In this document: positions 32,880 through 44,274 of the stretch, one piece after another
Numbering within the stretch: position 1 is the stretch's first letter
Layout: the number at the start of each line of letters is the position of its first letter
From: Hemileia vastatrix
Taxonomy: Eukaryota > Basidiomycota > Pucciniomycetes > Pucciniales > Zaghouaniaceae
NCBI GenBank assembly: GCA_030280995.1
Contig: JASXTE010000002.1
Location: 16,207,183 to 16,271,182, forward strand
Direction of reading: 5' to 3'
Length of the DNA stretch: 64,000 bases
The notes under the pieces: model-generated
The model's database searches: none
What the model saw: only the letters and a program-made list of their open reading frames with translations
What the model was told of the DNA's origin: nothing
Program-made: the position numbers and the translations under genes

Positions 32880-34347
32880 AGGGAGGATAAATTTGAAATT
32901 TCTTTCTCAGGTATCCATTTATCAAATTCATTTAATTTTCTTTTAAATCTTAATAAATACTTAGTTCCTTTCTCTTAATAAAGATTCTTTTCTTGAGTAT
33001 TTTTTTCAATAAATGCTTTTTCCACAATTTCTTCAGGTTACAATTTAGGCCTTCCTCTTCTTTTTGAAATAAGTTGGGATTGTTTTTATGGTAAGGTTTT
33101 AATAATGAGATAGGGGAAACTGGATGTTTCCTATCATATGGGGCATATAATATGACTTCCACAGCATTATTACCAACCATTATGTTGACTAAAAAAGGCC
33201 CTTTAAAGGGATTCTTCAATTTAACATTACCTTGTAAGTTAAAATGTAGTGTTGAAATTAGGACTTTATCTCATTTTTTGAATTCAAATTCTTTATGAGA
33301 TTTATCCCCCCTTTTCTTTTCATATTCAAATTCATTTTGGATGAATTCCTATTCAGGCTTTTTACAAATTTGTTGCATATGAATAAAGTATTTAGTACCA
33401 GGGTGTATATCTAACCTTGGTAATTTATTTAAATGATTTACTGGGGTATTTGGTACATATCTCAGTCAGAGTTCATATGGGTTTTTCTCTTTTACAGAAT
33501 GAGTTGTGCTATTTTAAGCAAATTCAAGGCCAGGAATTAATTTTACTCATTCATGTGTGAATTTCTCATTGTCTTTGTATTCTAATCCAAAATCACTATA
33601 TCTTCTGATCATATCTTCCTGAGTCTGTATCATTCTCTTAGACAGCCCATCAGTTTGTGGATGGTTTGCTGTAAACAATTTCAATTGAGAACCTGATACT
33701 TCCATCAAAGATTTCCAGAGCTCTGAAGTAAGTTTAGAGTCTCTGTTAGAGTTTATGGCTTTGGGTAACCCAGCAGTATTCATCATTTGAGTTCACCATA
33801 GTAATGCCAAAACTTTTGCAGATACCTCTTTATGGGTAGGGATAAATTTTCACATTTTTGTTAATCTATCAATAATTACCCAGCAAGAATTTAAACTTTC
33901 TTTTCCTGCTAATGGAAAGCCAGTGAAAAAATCCATGTTTTTAATTTCCCATGGAGCTTTTGGCTGCCCTATTTGTTGTAAAAACCGAGCTCTCTATCCA
34001 GTCAATTTTTTAGATTTCTGACAAGAGTCACATGTTTCAATGTATTTTTGTACATCTTCTTTCAGGTTTATCCACCAGGCTGTATTTTTAACTCTAGTGA
34101 AAGTTTTCTTAAAATCAAAATGACCAGCTAAGATGAAATCATGAAAAGTACTTAACATTAAATCTTTCATAAAATGTTATATAACTATTACATTACTTAG
34201 CTGTTTCCTGTTATATATGTATCCATCTTCAATTGATAATTTACCTTTTTCCAACACAGTTTTGTACTTTGGAGGTAAGGTTTTAATTAATTCACTCATA
34301 GAGATATTAGTTGGATCATTTAAAATGGTAGATAATTTTGAAAAATC
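32880..34347 (-). pseudogene. Family B copy 2 pol, integrase to C-terminus
   Basis: This is the part of the family B pol left of the nested family A element. Integrase similarity includes NSNRDSKLTSELWKSLM and NHPQTDGLSKRMIQTQEDMI at about 33600-33750. Downstream come VILYAPYDRKHPVSPISLLK and a basic tail near 32950-33150, all closely matching the plus-strand element at 60361-61298. The catalytic SDRD box reads SNRD here, so the second catalytic Asp context is changed, and stops abound. The chromodomain is barely recognisable before the LTR. Confidence 0.75.
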
Positions 34348-35157
34348 TGTCACCGAACGACCTACACACAAGGTCAAGGGTGTTCCTGGAAGTGAGATGG
34401 AGAGAGGAGTTTAGAAACTTCTTCGATGCACAGAGGAAATGTTCGAGGAAGTGATTCGAGGATGACTCGAAGGAAGAGCTACTGCTTCGAGATATGTTCG
34501 AGACAGATTCATATATAATTTAAATGTAAAATTAAAATTCTTAAAATCTCACGAAGGGTTGGAAACTAAATAATCAAAAGATTTAGGATTTAGAAATGAT
34601 TGCTGAGAAAATAAGGAAAGATACAATAATAATTATTTAACTTAAAGTTTTTACCACTATTAACTATAAATACGTTTTAAAATTTAATTCTAAAGAGTAT
34701 CGAACCAAAAAACCCAACCCCTTTTATATCCTTTACTCCTCCTCGCATTGACCTCATACCCATCCACTATTCCGCACATCACAGACCATTAAAATACACC
34801 CATTACACCTGGACCCTCCTCACTAACATCTGTTAACCCCTTAGTCCTCCACTAACCATTCCGTCCATGCTTACTACCCCTTTAAATAATCCACAGACAT
34901 TTCATAAACCTTTTAGTGCACCATTACATTTACTATTGTGCTGTGCATTGCTTATTGAAGAAAAGACTGAGACACACTATTGAGAGATTGACTAACTTGG
35001 ATTTAGAGTTTAGACTAGCGCTGTTGAATAGCGAGTACACAAAGGAAAGTCGCAGTTGCTATGGGGAATTTCTTTCTGCGCTTTGAGTATGGATTTAAAC
35101 CTCTTATTATTGATTTAATGAGCTGCTTTTGCCTCGAGTGTCACGTGGCGCGTGACA
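34348..35157 (-). repeat. 3' LTR of family A copy 2 (left)
   Basis: On the element's strand it contains TATAAAAG (complement at 34721-34729). The same spot in the other LTR is mutated. The antisense gene's ATG lies 92 bp outside this LTR, so an antisense LTR promoter could drive it. Confidence 0.92.
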
Positions 35158-35249
35158 GATTCCCGGGTATAAGAACGCGAGCTCCGTTGAGCATAAGACA
35201 TACTTCCCACACTAGTTTCCCTTCATTTAAATTTTATTTCTTCATTATT

Positions 35250-36238
35250 ATGTCAAATTGTCTGACTCCAGCTCCCACGCCTCCTCACCCCAAAGCGGAT
35301 GGTGGGCTTGTCACTCGACAATATTCTCAAGCATGCAGGGCTTGTGAATCCATAGAATATTTCTGTGTGGAAAGCACAGCTACTTGAGGTCCTCGCCAGA
35401 AATGTGAGTTTTGTTGATGGAGACGGGTGGCGTGTGATGCTTTAACAAGAAATTTGGATATTGAAAGGCGGTTTACCAAGACAAAGTATTGGGTAATACC
35501 AAAGACAAAAGAAGTGGTGGAAGACATATGGGACGTATCAATAAGAGATGATCAGTCAGAAGCAGCTGAAGAGGAAGTCGAAAATGATACGACGCCCTGG
35601 GTAACTCGATCCATGGGTAAACAAAGGGTAGAAGAGGAGGTGGATGAGTTAGTGGAGGAAGATGAGGAAGAAGTCCCCATTTCAAGGCGGACACCAAAAA
35701 AACGGCGGATGGTCATCGAAGATGACGAGGAAGAAGTAGTGGCGGAAACCAAATCAAAATTATTCCTTGAGGCTGATCCAATGTTTGAAGTAAGTTTGTT
35801 TTATTTTTACTTCACTTTTATTTTGTTTTTTCAAAGAAGAATTTTACTGATGACTATGTGATTTAGGATTTAGATGTCATTGCGGAAGCCCCTACAGTGG
35901 AAACTTCAAATGTGGAAGTTCCCATTGTGGAACCCACTGCTGTGGAAGTGGCCCCATCAATCCCGATCGAAGAACCATTACCAGTGACTTCCTTGAGGGA
36001 GGAAAATGAAGAAACCCTCGATCAGGTGTGGTCGAAAAAACCTTGCCAGGTTTGGCAAGCTCGGTTTATTGAAGATTTAAGTGGCGAAATCGATAAGATT
36101 GTCGATGCCGCCTCCTTCGACATGGCCGAGGAATTACTGGAAATTGGAGAAGTGGTACCGGTAGGAGAGGGGGAGGTTTTTGAGAAATGTAGGAAGGAAA
36201 TAAGGGAGATTTTGGAGAAGATGAAGGGATTGGTTTGA
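35250..36238 (+). pseudogene. Antisense accessory gene of family A: six-Cys N-terminus, acidic middle, one intron, about 303 codons
   Basis: Unknown family. Exon 1 is 35250-35789 and exon 2 is 35867-36238. The 77-bp intron (GTAAGT...TTTAG) is in phase 0. The N-terminus has CRAC, then FC after six residues, then QKCEFC and VAC, so spacing is C-x2-C-x6-C-x12-C-x2-C-x6-C, as in fungal Zn2Cys6 clusters but without the usual basic residues. Two TGA codons (35385 and 35415) fall inside this block, so the copy is not intact. The middle is Glu-rich, with a basic KKRR patch near 35695. The C-terminus (DKIVDAASFDMAEELLEI) is the best conserved part against 8965-9156. It is oriented opposite to gag-pol. 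A regulator, integrase partner or captured host gene are all possible. Confidence 0.65.
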
Positions 36239-37270
36239 GAGAAAATAAAGGAGAGAATTTAAAATGGAAGGAGAAAAGAAAAAGAACGAAAAGAGGAAAA
36301 GAAAAGTAGAAACAATTTGTATTTAATTATTTTATTTTGTTGTTTTTTATTTAAAATTAAAAAAAATTTTTTTTATAAGATTTTGAGAGAAGAAAAAAAA
36401 AGATAAATAAAATTTTGTTTTAAATTTTGAAAGAAGAAGTTTAAATGAGAGAAGAAAAGAAAGAATATTTGATTGAAGGAGTTTTAGTTTTAAATTTCGA
36501 AAAAGAAAAGAAAAAGATTTAAGTAAGAAGAAAGAAGAAAAAGAGAGAAATAGTTGATTGAAATAATTTTTTTGGGAATAGAAATTTAATGAAAGAAAAA
36601 TTTGTTATTTGTGAAAGTTTTATATATTGAATTTTTGAGGAATTTTAGTTATTTGAAAAGAAAAGAGGAAATAATTATTTTTTATTTTTATTTTTATTTT
36701 TTTTAAAAAAAAAAGAATTTGAAGGAGAAGAAGTAATTTGTTCAAAGAATTTTACAAGAGAGATTTAGAGGTTGAAGTGAAGTTTGAGAAGATTGTCGTG
36801 TTGTTTTTGTGCAAAATTTTTGATAGTTAGAAGAAAAAGAAATTTTAAGGAAAGAATGTATATAGAAAATTTGAGAAGGAAAAAGAAAAAGAAAAAATTT
36901 TAAAGAAAAGGTTTTAATTTTATTTGTTTTATTTTATTTTATTTTAATTTTACTTTACTTTATTTTATTTTTGTTTGAATTTATTTTTATTTTTAGTTTT
37001 AGTTTTTTATTTTTTTTATTTTTTTTATTTTAATTTAATATAATTTAATTTTGATTTATTTTAATTCGATTTTATTTTAGGTTTATTTTATTTATTTTAA
37101 AGAAGGTTGAAAAATTTTGAAAAGAAAAAGAATAAAGAATAAGGAAATTTTAAAGGTAAAAATGTTTTAGGTTTTAAAGAGAAGAAGGAAAAAGAAAGAA
37201 AAGAAAAGAAAAAAAGAGAGTTTTAAGGTTTTGATTTTAAAGGATATTTAAGATGAAAAGATTTTAGAAG
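36239..37270. other. Low-complexity spacer of family A copy 2
   Basis: Purine-rich (AAAGAAAAAGAAG) and T/A runs. It corresponds to 8216-8964 of copy 1. No gene is seen. It separates the convergent pol and antisense genes. Confidence 0.6.
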
Positions 37271-38795
37271 TTAAGGGGCGTTAGAAACATTTATGGCTGG
37301 TTCCCAGGATGTTTTTTCTGAATCATCGAGAAAGCCTTCCCATTCCACAAAGTATTGAAGCTTCCCCTCGCATATTCTTGAATCAAGGATACAGCTTACT
37401 TCCCACTCTAGATAGTCTTCTATTTCAACCAGTTTGGGAGGAGTTTGTTTCTTGCCCAGGTATGTTTCTTGAGCCAGTTCCAGGAGAGATACGTGGAAAA
37501 CAGGGTGAATAGCCTGCCATTTAGGAGGTAGCTTGAGTCGAAACGCAGTTTTAGAGACTTCAGAGTCGATTTCGGATGGTCCCAAGCGTTTTTCAGCCAG
37601 TTTCTTTGATGGTCGAGTCATTCGAATGTCTCGTGCATCAAGCTGTACTTTTTTGCCTGGTTTAAAAGAAGGAGCAGATTGTCGATGTTTTTTGGCCTGT
37701 TCCTTGTACCTTCGAATTGCTAATTCCAAATTCTATTTAAGTTCCTCCTGGAGTCCTGATATGGTTTGAAGATAATGTTCCGCAGGATGATTAGTTCCTA
37801 CATGGATTGAGTTGAATCGAGGATGTATTCCATAAACAGTTTCAAAATGAGATTGTTGTGTCGAAGAATGAGTCGAGTTATTATAAGCAAATTTGGCCAA
37901 TGGTAACCAAGTGGTCCAATTGTATTGTTGGTAACTGACATACATTCGAAGGTATTGTTCAAGGATTTGGTTGACCCTTTCCGTTTTCCCATTGGTTTCA
38001 GGATGATAGGCCGTGGAGAGGTTCCTTGTGATATTGAGTTGTCAACACAGTTGGGTCCAGAATGTGGATACAAACAATGAGCCTCTATCTGAAATAATAT
38101 CATTAGGTGATCCGTGTTTGGAGAATAAATATTCTAGAAACAATTTTGACAAATCTTCTGCTGTAGCAGTAGTAGTGGTTTTAATAAAAATAGACATCTT
38201 TGAAAAACTATCTACTATTACTAATATAGCATCAAAATTATTAGAAAGAGGAAGTTGAGAAATAAAATCCATTGATAAAGATTCCCAAGGTTTAGAGGGA
38301 ATAGGAAGTGGTTGAAGCAACCCATACTTCTGGTGATGGGAAGCCTTATTCCTATTACATTCATAACAAGCTCTTATATAGGCTTTGATTTCCCTAGTCA
38401 TTCCTGGCCAGAAGAAATCCCTCGCTATTAACTGGTAGGTTTTATCAACCCCAAAATGACCAGCTAATGGAGAATCATGTCGACTATTGAAAATTCATAA
38501 TTTTATTTCATTGTTGTCGGGTATGACTACTCTACCTTCGAAAACTAATAGAACTGATTCAATACTAAATCTTTTGGCCCCTTGCTTCGAGAGTATTTTG
38601 TCTTTTAACCCTAAACAATAGTTGTCCTTCAACTGAGCTTCAATGATGTTGGATAGTGGATTTTGAAAAGATTGAATTGTCATCAAATTGAGTTGATGAG
38701 TCTTTAACATTGATTTGTTGAAAATTGATTTCACATTTGCTGGGTTCTTGTCAGAAAATGCTTCTCCCCGCTGTGGGTAAACATCGTCCCGATGT
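37271..38795 (-). pseudogene. Family A copy 2 pol, integrase and chromodomain
   Basis: Integrase zinc-site remnant ACYECNRNKASHHQKYG at about 38340; catalytic core with SLSMDFISQL and DIISDRGSLF; then [18 protein letters not shown] at 37880. The C-terminal part has KPGKKVQLDARDIR, LKLPPKWQAIHPVFHVSLLE and a clear chromodomain (LEWEVSCILDSR, YFVEWEGF, SWEP) at about 37280-37400. Reading frames of 119, 101, 70 and 152 codons are separated by frameshifts or stops. Much better preserved than copy 1. The chromodomain would direct integration to methylated histone H3 in studied chromoviruses. Confidence 0.85.
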
Positions 38796-40132
38796 TGTGG
38801 TACGCGCCTCGCAGGAAGTGTGATTTTAGACCAATCAGCGTGCATATTCCAGGAAGAACAAAGGGGAGTTAGTGCAGCTGGAAATTTTAAAATATAATAT
38901 GTATTTGTGTGTTTCAAGGAACAAAGGAAATGGAAGCGCGGAAAAAGATCAAGGGTCTGTGCGCTCAGATTTTGCAGCAAGATGTGCCGCACAATAGGGA
39001 ATTGTGTATTTTTAACTTAGGACTATTACGCACTAAACAATATGGATTTGGGCTTTCCAAAAAGTATGTGTTACGCATTAAGAAGTAAGTCATGGATTAA
39101 GGACAACTCAAGTGCATGGTATGCTGTACCGCGGCCAGTTGGGAAACTTACTGAGACAAGTAATGAAGAAGGCTAACTAGTTAAGCGAGCTGTCAGAACT
39201 ATGAACCTAGTATTAAAGCAAAGAGAGTGGGGACTCAATCGTAAAACTACCCAAGAGTTAAGGCAACTAGACTCAGAGTTAGGATAAGTCAAACCTGGAA
39301 CTAGCACTGAAACAAAACAAGGTATAGTTAAAAGCGCATATGTGGAGAATCAGTGAAACAAGTTAATACTAGTGTTAGTAACTATAGGGTCTGATTTAGG
39401 CGCTGTAGTTGTTGCAAGCAGTGTAAGTAGCATACTAATAAATTAGTTATTGTTTTACTAATGTGGCGCTAGAGTCAGCGCTGGAGATCCATTAGGGAAC
39501 TGTGTCTTGAGCGCTGGAAGAATATAAAAGGAGGACTATTAGGTAGGGACAAGAGAGAGGAATGGTCGATCTATTTATTTAGATAATAAAATAAGAAAAA
39601 TTGCATTAGTTGTCATTTTAAAAAGCAGATCATAGAAAAATCAATATAGAGATATATGTGTAGCTATAGTCATAGTACCCAGTATAAGATATTAGATCTT
39701 TTTGTGATTAATTGTTTGAGAGAGTATTAAAAGGTATTTTCTGAGTCTTTTAGAGTTTGTGCGTCTGTGTGTTTATTTCATATAGTATAGTGAAAGAGTG
39801 CAACATAGAGAGAATATATAGGTTCAGTTGGATTAACTATTATTAGAGATATTTTATAACTAAAATAAGGAATATTCAAAGAGAGCGCTTCAAGAGGGAG
39901 TAGCTGTGGATAATAGCACTTGTTAAGAATAGAAATATCCTGATAGTAATACTTGTTTTTCCTTATCTTTAACTCAACTCAACTTATAAACTTTCTAGTC
40001 AAATATTAGTGTTACACATTATTACACTGTCTTTAAAAATAAGAGTGGCAGGCGCTTCTTTTTATAAATTAAAAAGGAGAACCAACCCATCTCGCATTGT
40101 GTCTACTGCTTAGTACTTTAGAACAGTCTACA
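38796..40132 (+). repeat. Solo LTR inside family A pol
   Basis: 1337 bp, starts TGTGGTACG, ends AGTCTACA. It sits between codons of the conserved PDILSR/RDDVYPQ junction of pol. Flanks are ATGT (38792-38795) and ACGT (40133-40136), a 4-bp duplication with one CpG transition. TATAAAAGG at 39523-39531 is a candidate TATA box. Its last 30 bases resemble those of the insertion at 62243-63185. Confidence 0.7.
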
Positions 40133-40136
40133 ACGT

Positions 40137-42240
40137 GACAAGATATCTGGGACAATGCAGTTCTGACCTGGGCAATAGGAAATAGAAAAAGGAAATTAAG
40201 ACAGAAATTCAGCCCACATGGCTTGACGCCTGGTTAACACTTTGGAAGACATGAAGTATTTCAAAGCATTATGGTCAGTTAAAATTTGAAAAGGACTATC
40301 TAGGCTGAGAAGAAAAGAGCGCCATTTTTTAAGACAATGAATAATAGCTAAAAGCTCTTTGTCATGAATTTCATAATACTAATTCTGCTGAAATGAGTTT
40401 GCGTGACTCAAAAGCAACAGGGTGAAAATATTTTGTTTCAGGATTTAATTGAGATATGACCCCTGCAATAGCATAATCGCTCGCATATGTCTTGACAATT
40501 GTTGAAGCAGAAGGATCAAAGTGTCAAAGAATTGCAGCTGTGGTAAATAAAGTCTTCAATGCTTTGAATTCCTTTCGTACTGTAGAAGTAAAAACAAAAG
40601 GAATATCTTTTCTAAGAAGATAAGTAAAATTGGAAATAGTTTTAGAGTAATCTTTAATAAATCTTCTATAGAAATTTGCAAAACCCAAATATCCTTGGAG
40701 GGATTTAACAGTTTTGGGCTCAGGCCATTCCAGGACTTTTTGGACCTTTTTGTTGTCCATGACTAAACCATCAGTGAACAACGTAAAACCCAAAAAATCG
40801 ATTGATTTAAGATGGAATTCACATTTATTGTGCTTGGCGTAGAGACCGTGATCTCGAAGTCAATTTAGAACCTGTCAAACATGATGAATATGTTCATCCA
40901 GTGTCTTCGAGAGAATTAAAATATCGTCTAAATAGACGACAAAAAATTATTTGACAACATCTTGGAAGATGTCATTAACAAAAGTTTGAAAAGTTGATGG
41001 TGCGTTACACAATCCAAAAGGCATAACTAAATATTCAAAACTACCAAATCTAGTTCGCATTGCGGTCAGTGGTTCATGACCTTCCGCAATGAAAATAAGA
41101 TTGTAAGCACCTCTAAGATCAATTTTCGAAAATAAATTAGCACCATTGAAAAGGGTAAGAAGTAATGAAATAGGAGGAACAGGATATGCATTCTTCTTAG
41201 TGACTGTGTTGAGCTTTCTATAGTCAACACAAAACCTAAGAGTACCATCCTTCTTTTTTACAAAGAGAACAGGGGAGCCGGTTGGAGATTTACTGGCTCT
41301 GATGAAACCTTTGGCTACATTCTCTGAAATGTAGTCTTGAAGAACTTGAGATTTGTCCTTTGACAAAGAATAGACAGGACCTGCTGGAGGTACTGGACCT
41401 ATTAACTCTATCTGATGGTTGTAGGGTAGATAAGGTGGTAACCTATCGGCCTTGTGGATTAAGAAAACATTGAGGAAATCATGATAGATCTCCAGTAGAG
41501 TTGATTTAATGGCTTCAATGTTGATTTGGTTGCCCTCATAATTTTTGAGAGAATCTGTTGAGAGAAGACCAGAATTGAGAGAGCATAATTTGATTACTTC
41601 AAGGCAATTTAAATCCTCTTTGAGTGAAGTCATCAAGCTAGAAGGGTTAGTCAATTTCTCATTTAAAGAAATATCAGATGCTTTCAAGTCATCTGGAAGA
41701 GATTTGATCTCTAGCAGGACGTTGTCAGGCGGGTTGTTTAGCTCCCTATTGACCTGCATTGAAGAATCAGAAATATACTTAGTGCCTGGGGTGATCAATC
41801 CCCGTGTCCAATCAATTTCAGGATTCCAATGCGTTAAAAAGTCATGGCCAAGAATGATATCCTCCATCCTTGAGGTGTCCAAGACTGATAATTCCCACTC
41901 GAAGAGGTGAAAGTTTGGAAAGTTGAAAGCCCATAAAACCTTCTTACTTACCCAATATTTGGGTTTCTCTGATTTGACAAAGTAAATTGGAGTTCAATCA
42001 ATATCTGTAAATGTCAGTTGTAACTTCTCGGAAAAAGATAAACTAACAAAAGAAATTGAAGCTCCAGAGTCTATAAGACAACTGAAGGGGATCTCCTCCT
42101 TAAAAAGAATGAATCTCAAGCGATTTAAGGCAACTCCAGTCCTTAAGACATGGAGGTTTTGTGCACTGGGAGAGATAAGATAGTTTGCTTTGCACACAAG
42201 TAAACTATCTACTAGTTTTTTGACTTCAAGCTAGTACTTT
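40137..42240 (-). pseudogene. Family A copy 2 pol, protease-RT-RNase H
   Basis: The aspartic protease motif LIDSGASISFV is at about 42060. RT lies in the frame 41882-40947: [48 protein letters not shown] interrupts the frame at about 40944, just before the catalytic VVYLDDILIL, which is itself intact. The thumb and connection follow (WPEPKTVKSLQGYLGFANFY, about 40700), and RNase H decays towards 40190. The first part of the frame (EDIILGHDFLTHWNPEIDW) is the protease C-terminal half. Few lesions separate it from a working gene, but it is not intact. Confidence 0.85.
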
Positions 42241-43384
42241 CTCTTTCCTTCAATTTAACACAATCTTCGAACTTGTGCTTACCCCCACAATACATACATA
42301 ACCCATTATCTGCTCGTCTCTTCCTCTCAGCTTCTTTAAGTTCCCCTTTAGGATCCAGTACTTTACTGATATCGCCTGGGGTCAAGCTTTTTGGTCGAGG
42401 TTTGTCCTTTCCCTTATTGGGTTTGGATTGAGTTGCCCGTGGGTGTGAAGAAGGTCCTGATTTAAAATTTAGGCCTTGAGATTTGCTGGCATATTGACGA
42501 TGTTGAAGTCGTCCTTGGTAAACGCCATCAAGTTCGAGGGTTCAATCTATTAAATCTGTTAAAGTAGTCATCTTCTGACCGTGAAGATATAACTGATCCA
42601 GAATCCTCAAAGGAAGTCCTTTTTTGAAATGATACTTGAGGGCAGCATCATTCCAACCTACTCGAGTTTGAAGTGCTCTGAAGTTCGAGATATATTCAGA
42701 GGCTTTACCATTATCACTCATGCAAAGAAAATCAAGTTCAATTTCTGCGTTGTCAGTTTCATTAGGGTCACCAAACAACGTGAAGAGTTGGTCTTTGAAT
42801 TTTTCCCAATTATTGATGAGTAAGTCAGTCTCTGTTGAAGAGAGCATGAGAAGATAAGGTTCAAACCATCTTGCTGCTTTTCCAGCTAGGAATGAAGAAG
42901 CTTAAAAAACCTTCGATCGGTTGTTATTGAAGGTTCAAGGGTCATTATGGAACAGGAGCTTGCAGGTTTGCAAGAAGGGCCGCAATCTGTCTGGATGTTC
43001 TCCATCAAATTTATCAGGAGATTTCATAGAAGGAGTTTTGAATTTAGATCCCTCTGAAGACTTTGAATTTGAAAGGGTCTTCATGAAAAGTCTCATGAAA
43101 TCTTCCAGAGAATTAGATGGTCCAGGTTCTGAAGGTTGACCAGAAGGGTGATTAGCAGGGGCAGATGGTGCCTCGTGCATTGTATCCTCTCCTTCTTCAT
43201 CATCACTAGAGTCATCAAAATCTTGTGGGATGTCTTCTACAGATTGGACTGAATGTTGCCTTTCCATTAGGTTGATTGGCTCCAAGGAGTGAGTGCGGGT
43301 AACAGGCCGGGTGGCTGTTGGCCTGCCTCTGGCGCGAGCTCCAGTAGTAGCGCCCGTAGGAGGAGTGCGTTGAACAGGTGCCAT
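42241..43384 (-). pseudogene. Family A copy 2 gag
   Basis: Start at 43384 (MAPVQRTPPTGATTGARARG), the first ATG after the leader. Residues 50-90 are acidic. The Retrotrans_gag-type domain reads LINNWEKFKDQLFTLFGDP and YHFKKGLPLRILDQL in 42842-42542. A CCHC knuckle (CMYCGGKHKFEDC) lies at about 42270-42310. Stops after HNDP (about 42935) and after LTDLID (42542) break it into pieces that otherwise stay recognisable. It encodes the particle protein. Copy 1 at 3468 is the homologue. Confidence 0.85.
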
Positions 43385-43465
43385 TTTAAGAATTTAGAGA
43401 AAAAAACACCTGAAAAGGGGACATAGTAGTGCAAAGAATGAGAACTACGGAGAATTAAATTATAC

Positions 43466-44274
43466 TGTCACCGGACGACCTATGCACAAGGTTGAGGGTG
43501 TTCCTGGAAGTGAGATGGAGAGAGGAGTTTAGAAACTTCTTCGATGCACAGAGGAAATGTTTGAGGAAGTGATTGGAGGATGAATCGAAGGAAAAGCTAC
43601 TGCTTCGAGATATGTTCGAGATGGATTTGAATATAATTTAAATTTAATATTAAAATTCTTAAAATCTCACAAAGGGTTGGAAAGTCAATAATCAAAAGAT
43701 TTAGGATTTAGAAATGATTGCTGAGAAAATAAGGAAAGATACAATAATAATTATTTAACTTAAAGTTTTTACCACTATTAACTATAAATAAGTTTTATAA
43801 TTTAATTCTAAAGAGTATCGAACCAAAAAACCCAACCCCTTTAATATCCTTTACTCCTCCTCGCATTGACCTCATACCCATCCACTATTCCGCACATCAC
43901 AGACCATTAAAATACACCCGTTACACCTGGACCCTCTTCACTAACATCTGTTAACCCCTTAGTCCTCCACTAACCATTCCGTCCATGCTCACTACCCCTT
44001 TTAATAATCCACAGGCATTTCATAAACCTTTTAGTGCACCATTACATTGACTATTGCGCTGTGCATTACTTATTGAAGAAAAGACTGAGACACACTATTG
44101 AGAGATTGACTAATTTGGATGTAGAGATTAGACTAGCGCTGTTGAATAGCGAGTACACAAAGGAAAGTCGCAGTTGCTATGGGGATTGCTTTCTGCGCTT
44201 CGAGTATGGATTTAAACCTCTTATTATTGATTTAATGAGATGCTTTTGCCTTGAGTGTCACGTGGCGCATGACA
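43466..44274 (-). repeat. 5' LTR of family A copy 2 (right)
   Basis: 809 bp, starting TGTCATGCGCCACGTGACAC on the element's strand. AAATC follows on the plus strand. Confidence 0.92.

Larger units (their letters stand above)
34348..44274 (-). mobile_element. Family A Ty3/gypsy chromovirus, copy 2 (9.9 kb, moderately young)
   Basis: LTRs are 34348-35157 (810 bp) and 43466-44274 (809 bp), each TGTCA...TGACA, about 96-97% identical by eye. The target duplication AAATC at 34343-34347 and 44275-44279 is perfect. It cuts the family B integrase. It has the same layout as copy 1, including the antisense gene on the plus strand at 35250-36238. A solo LTR is nested at 38796-40132. Most differences between the LTRs are C/T or A/G transitions. 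Confidence 0.93.
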
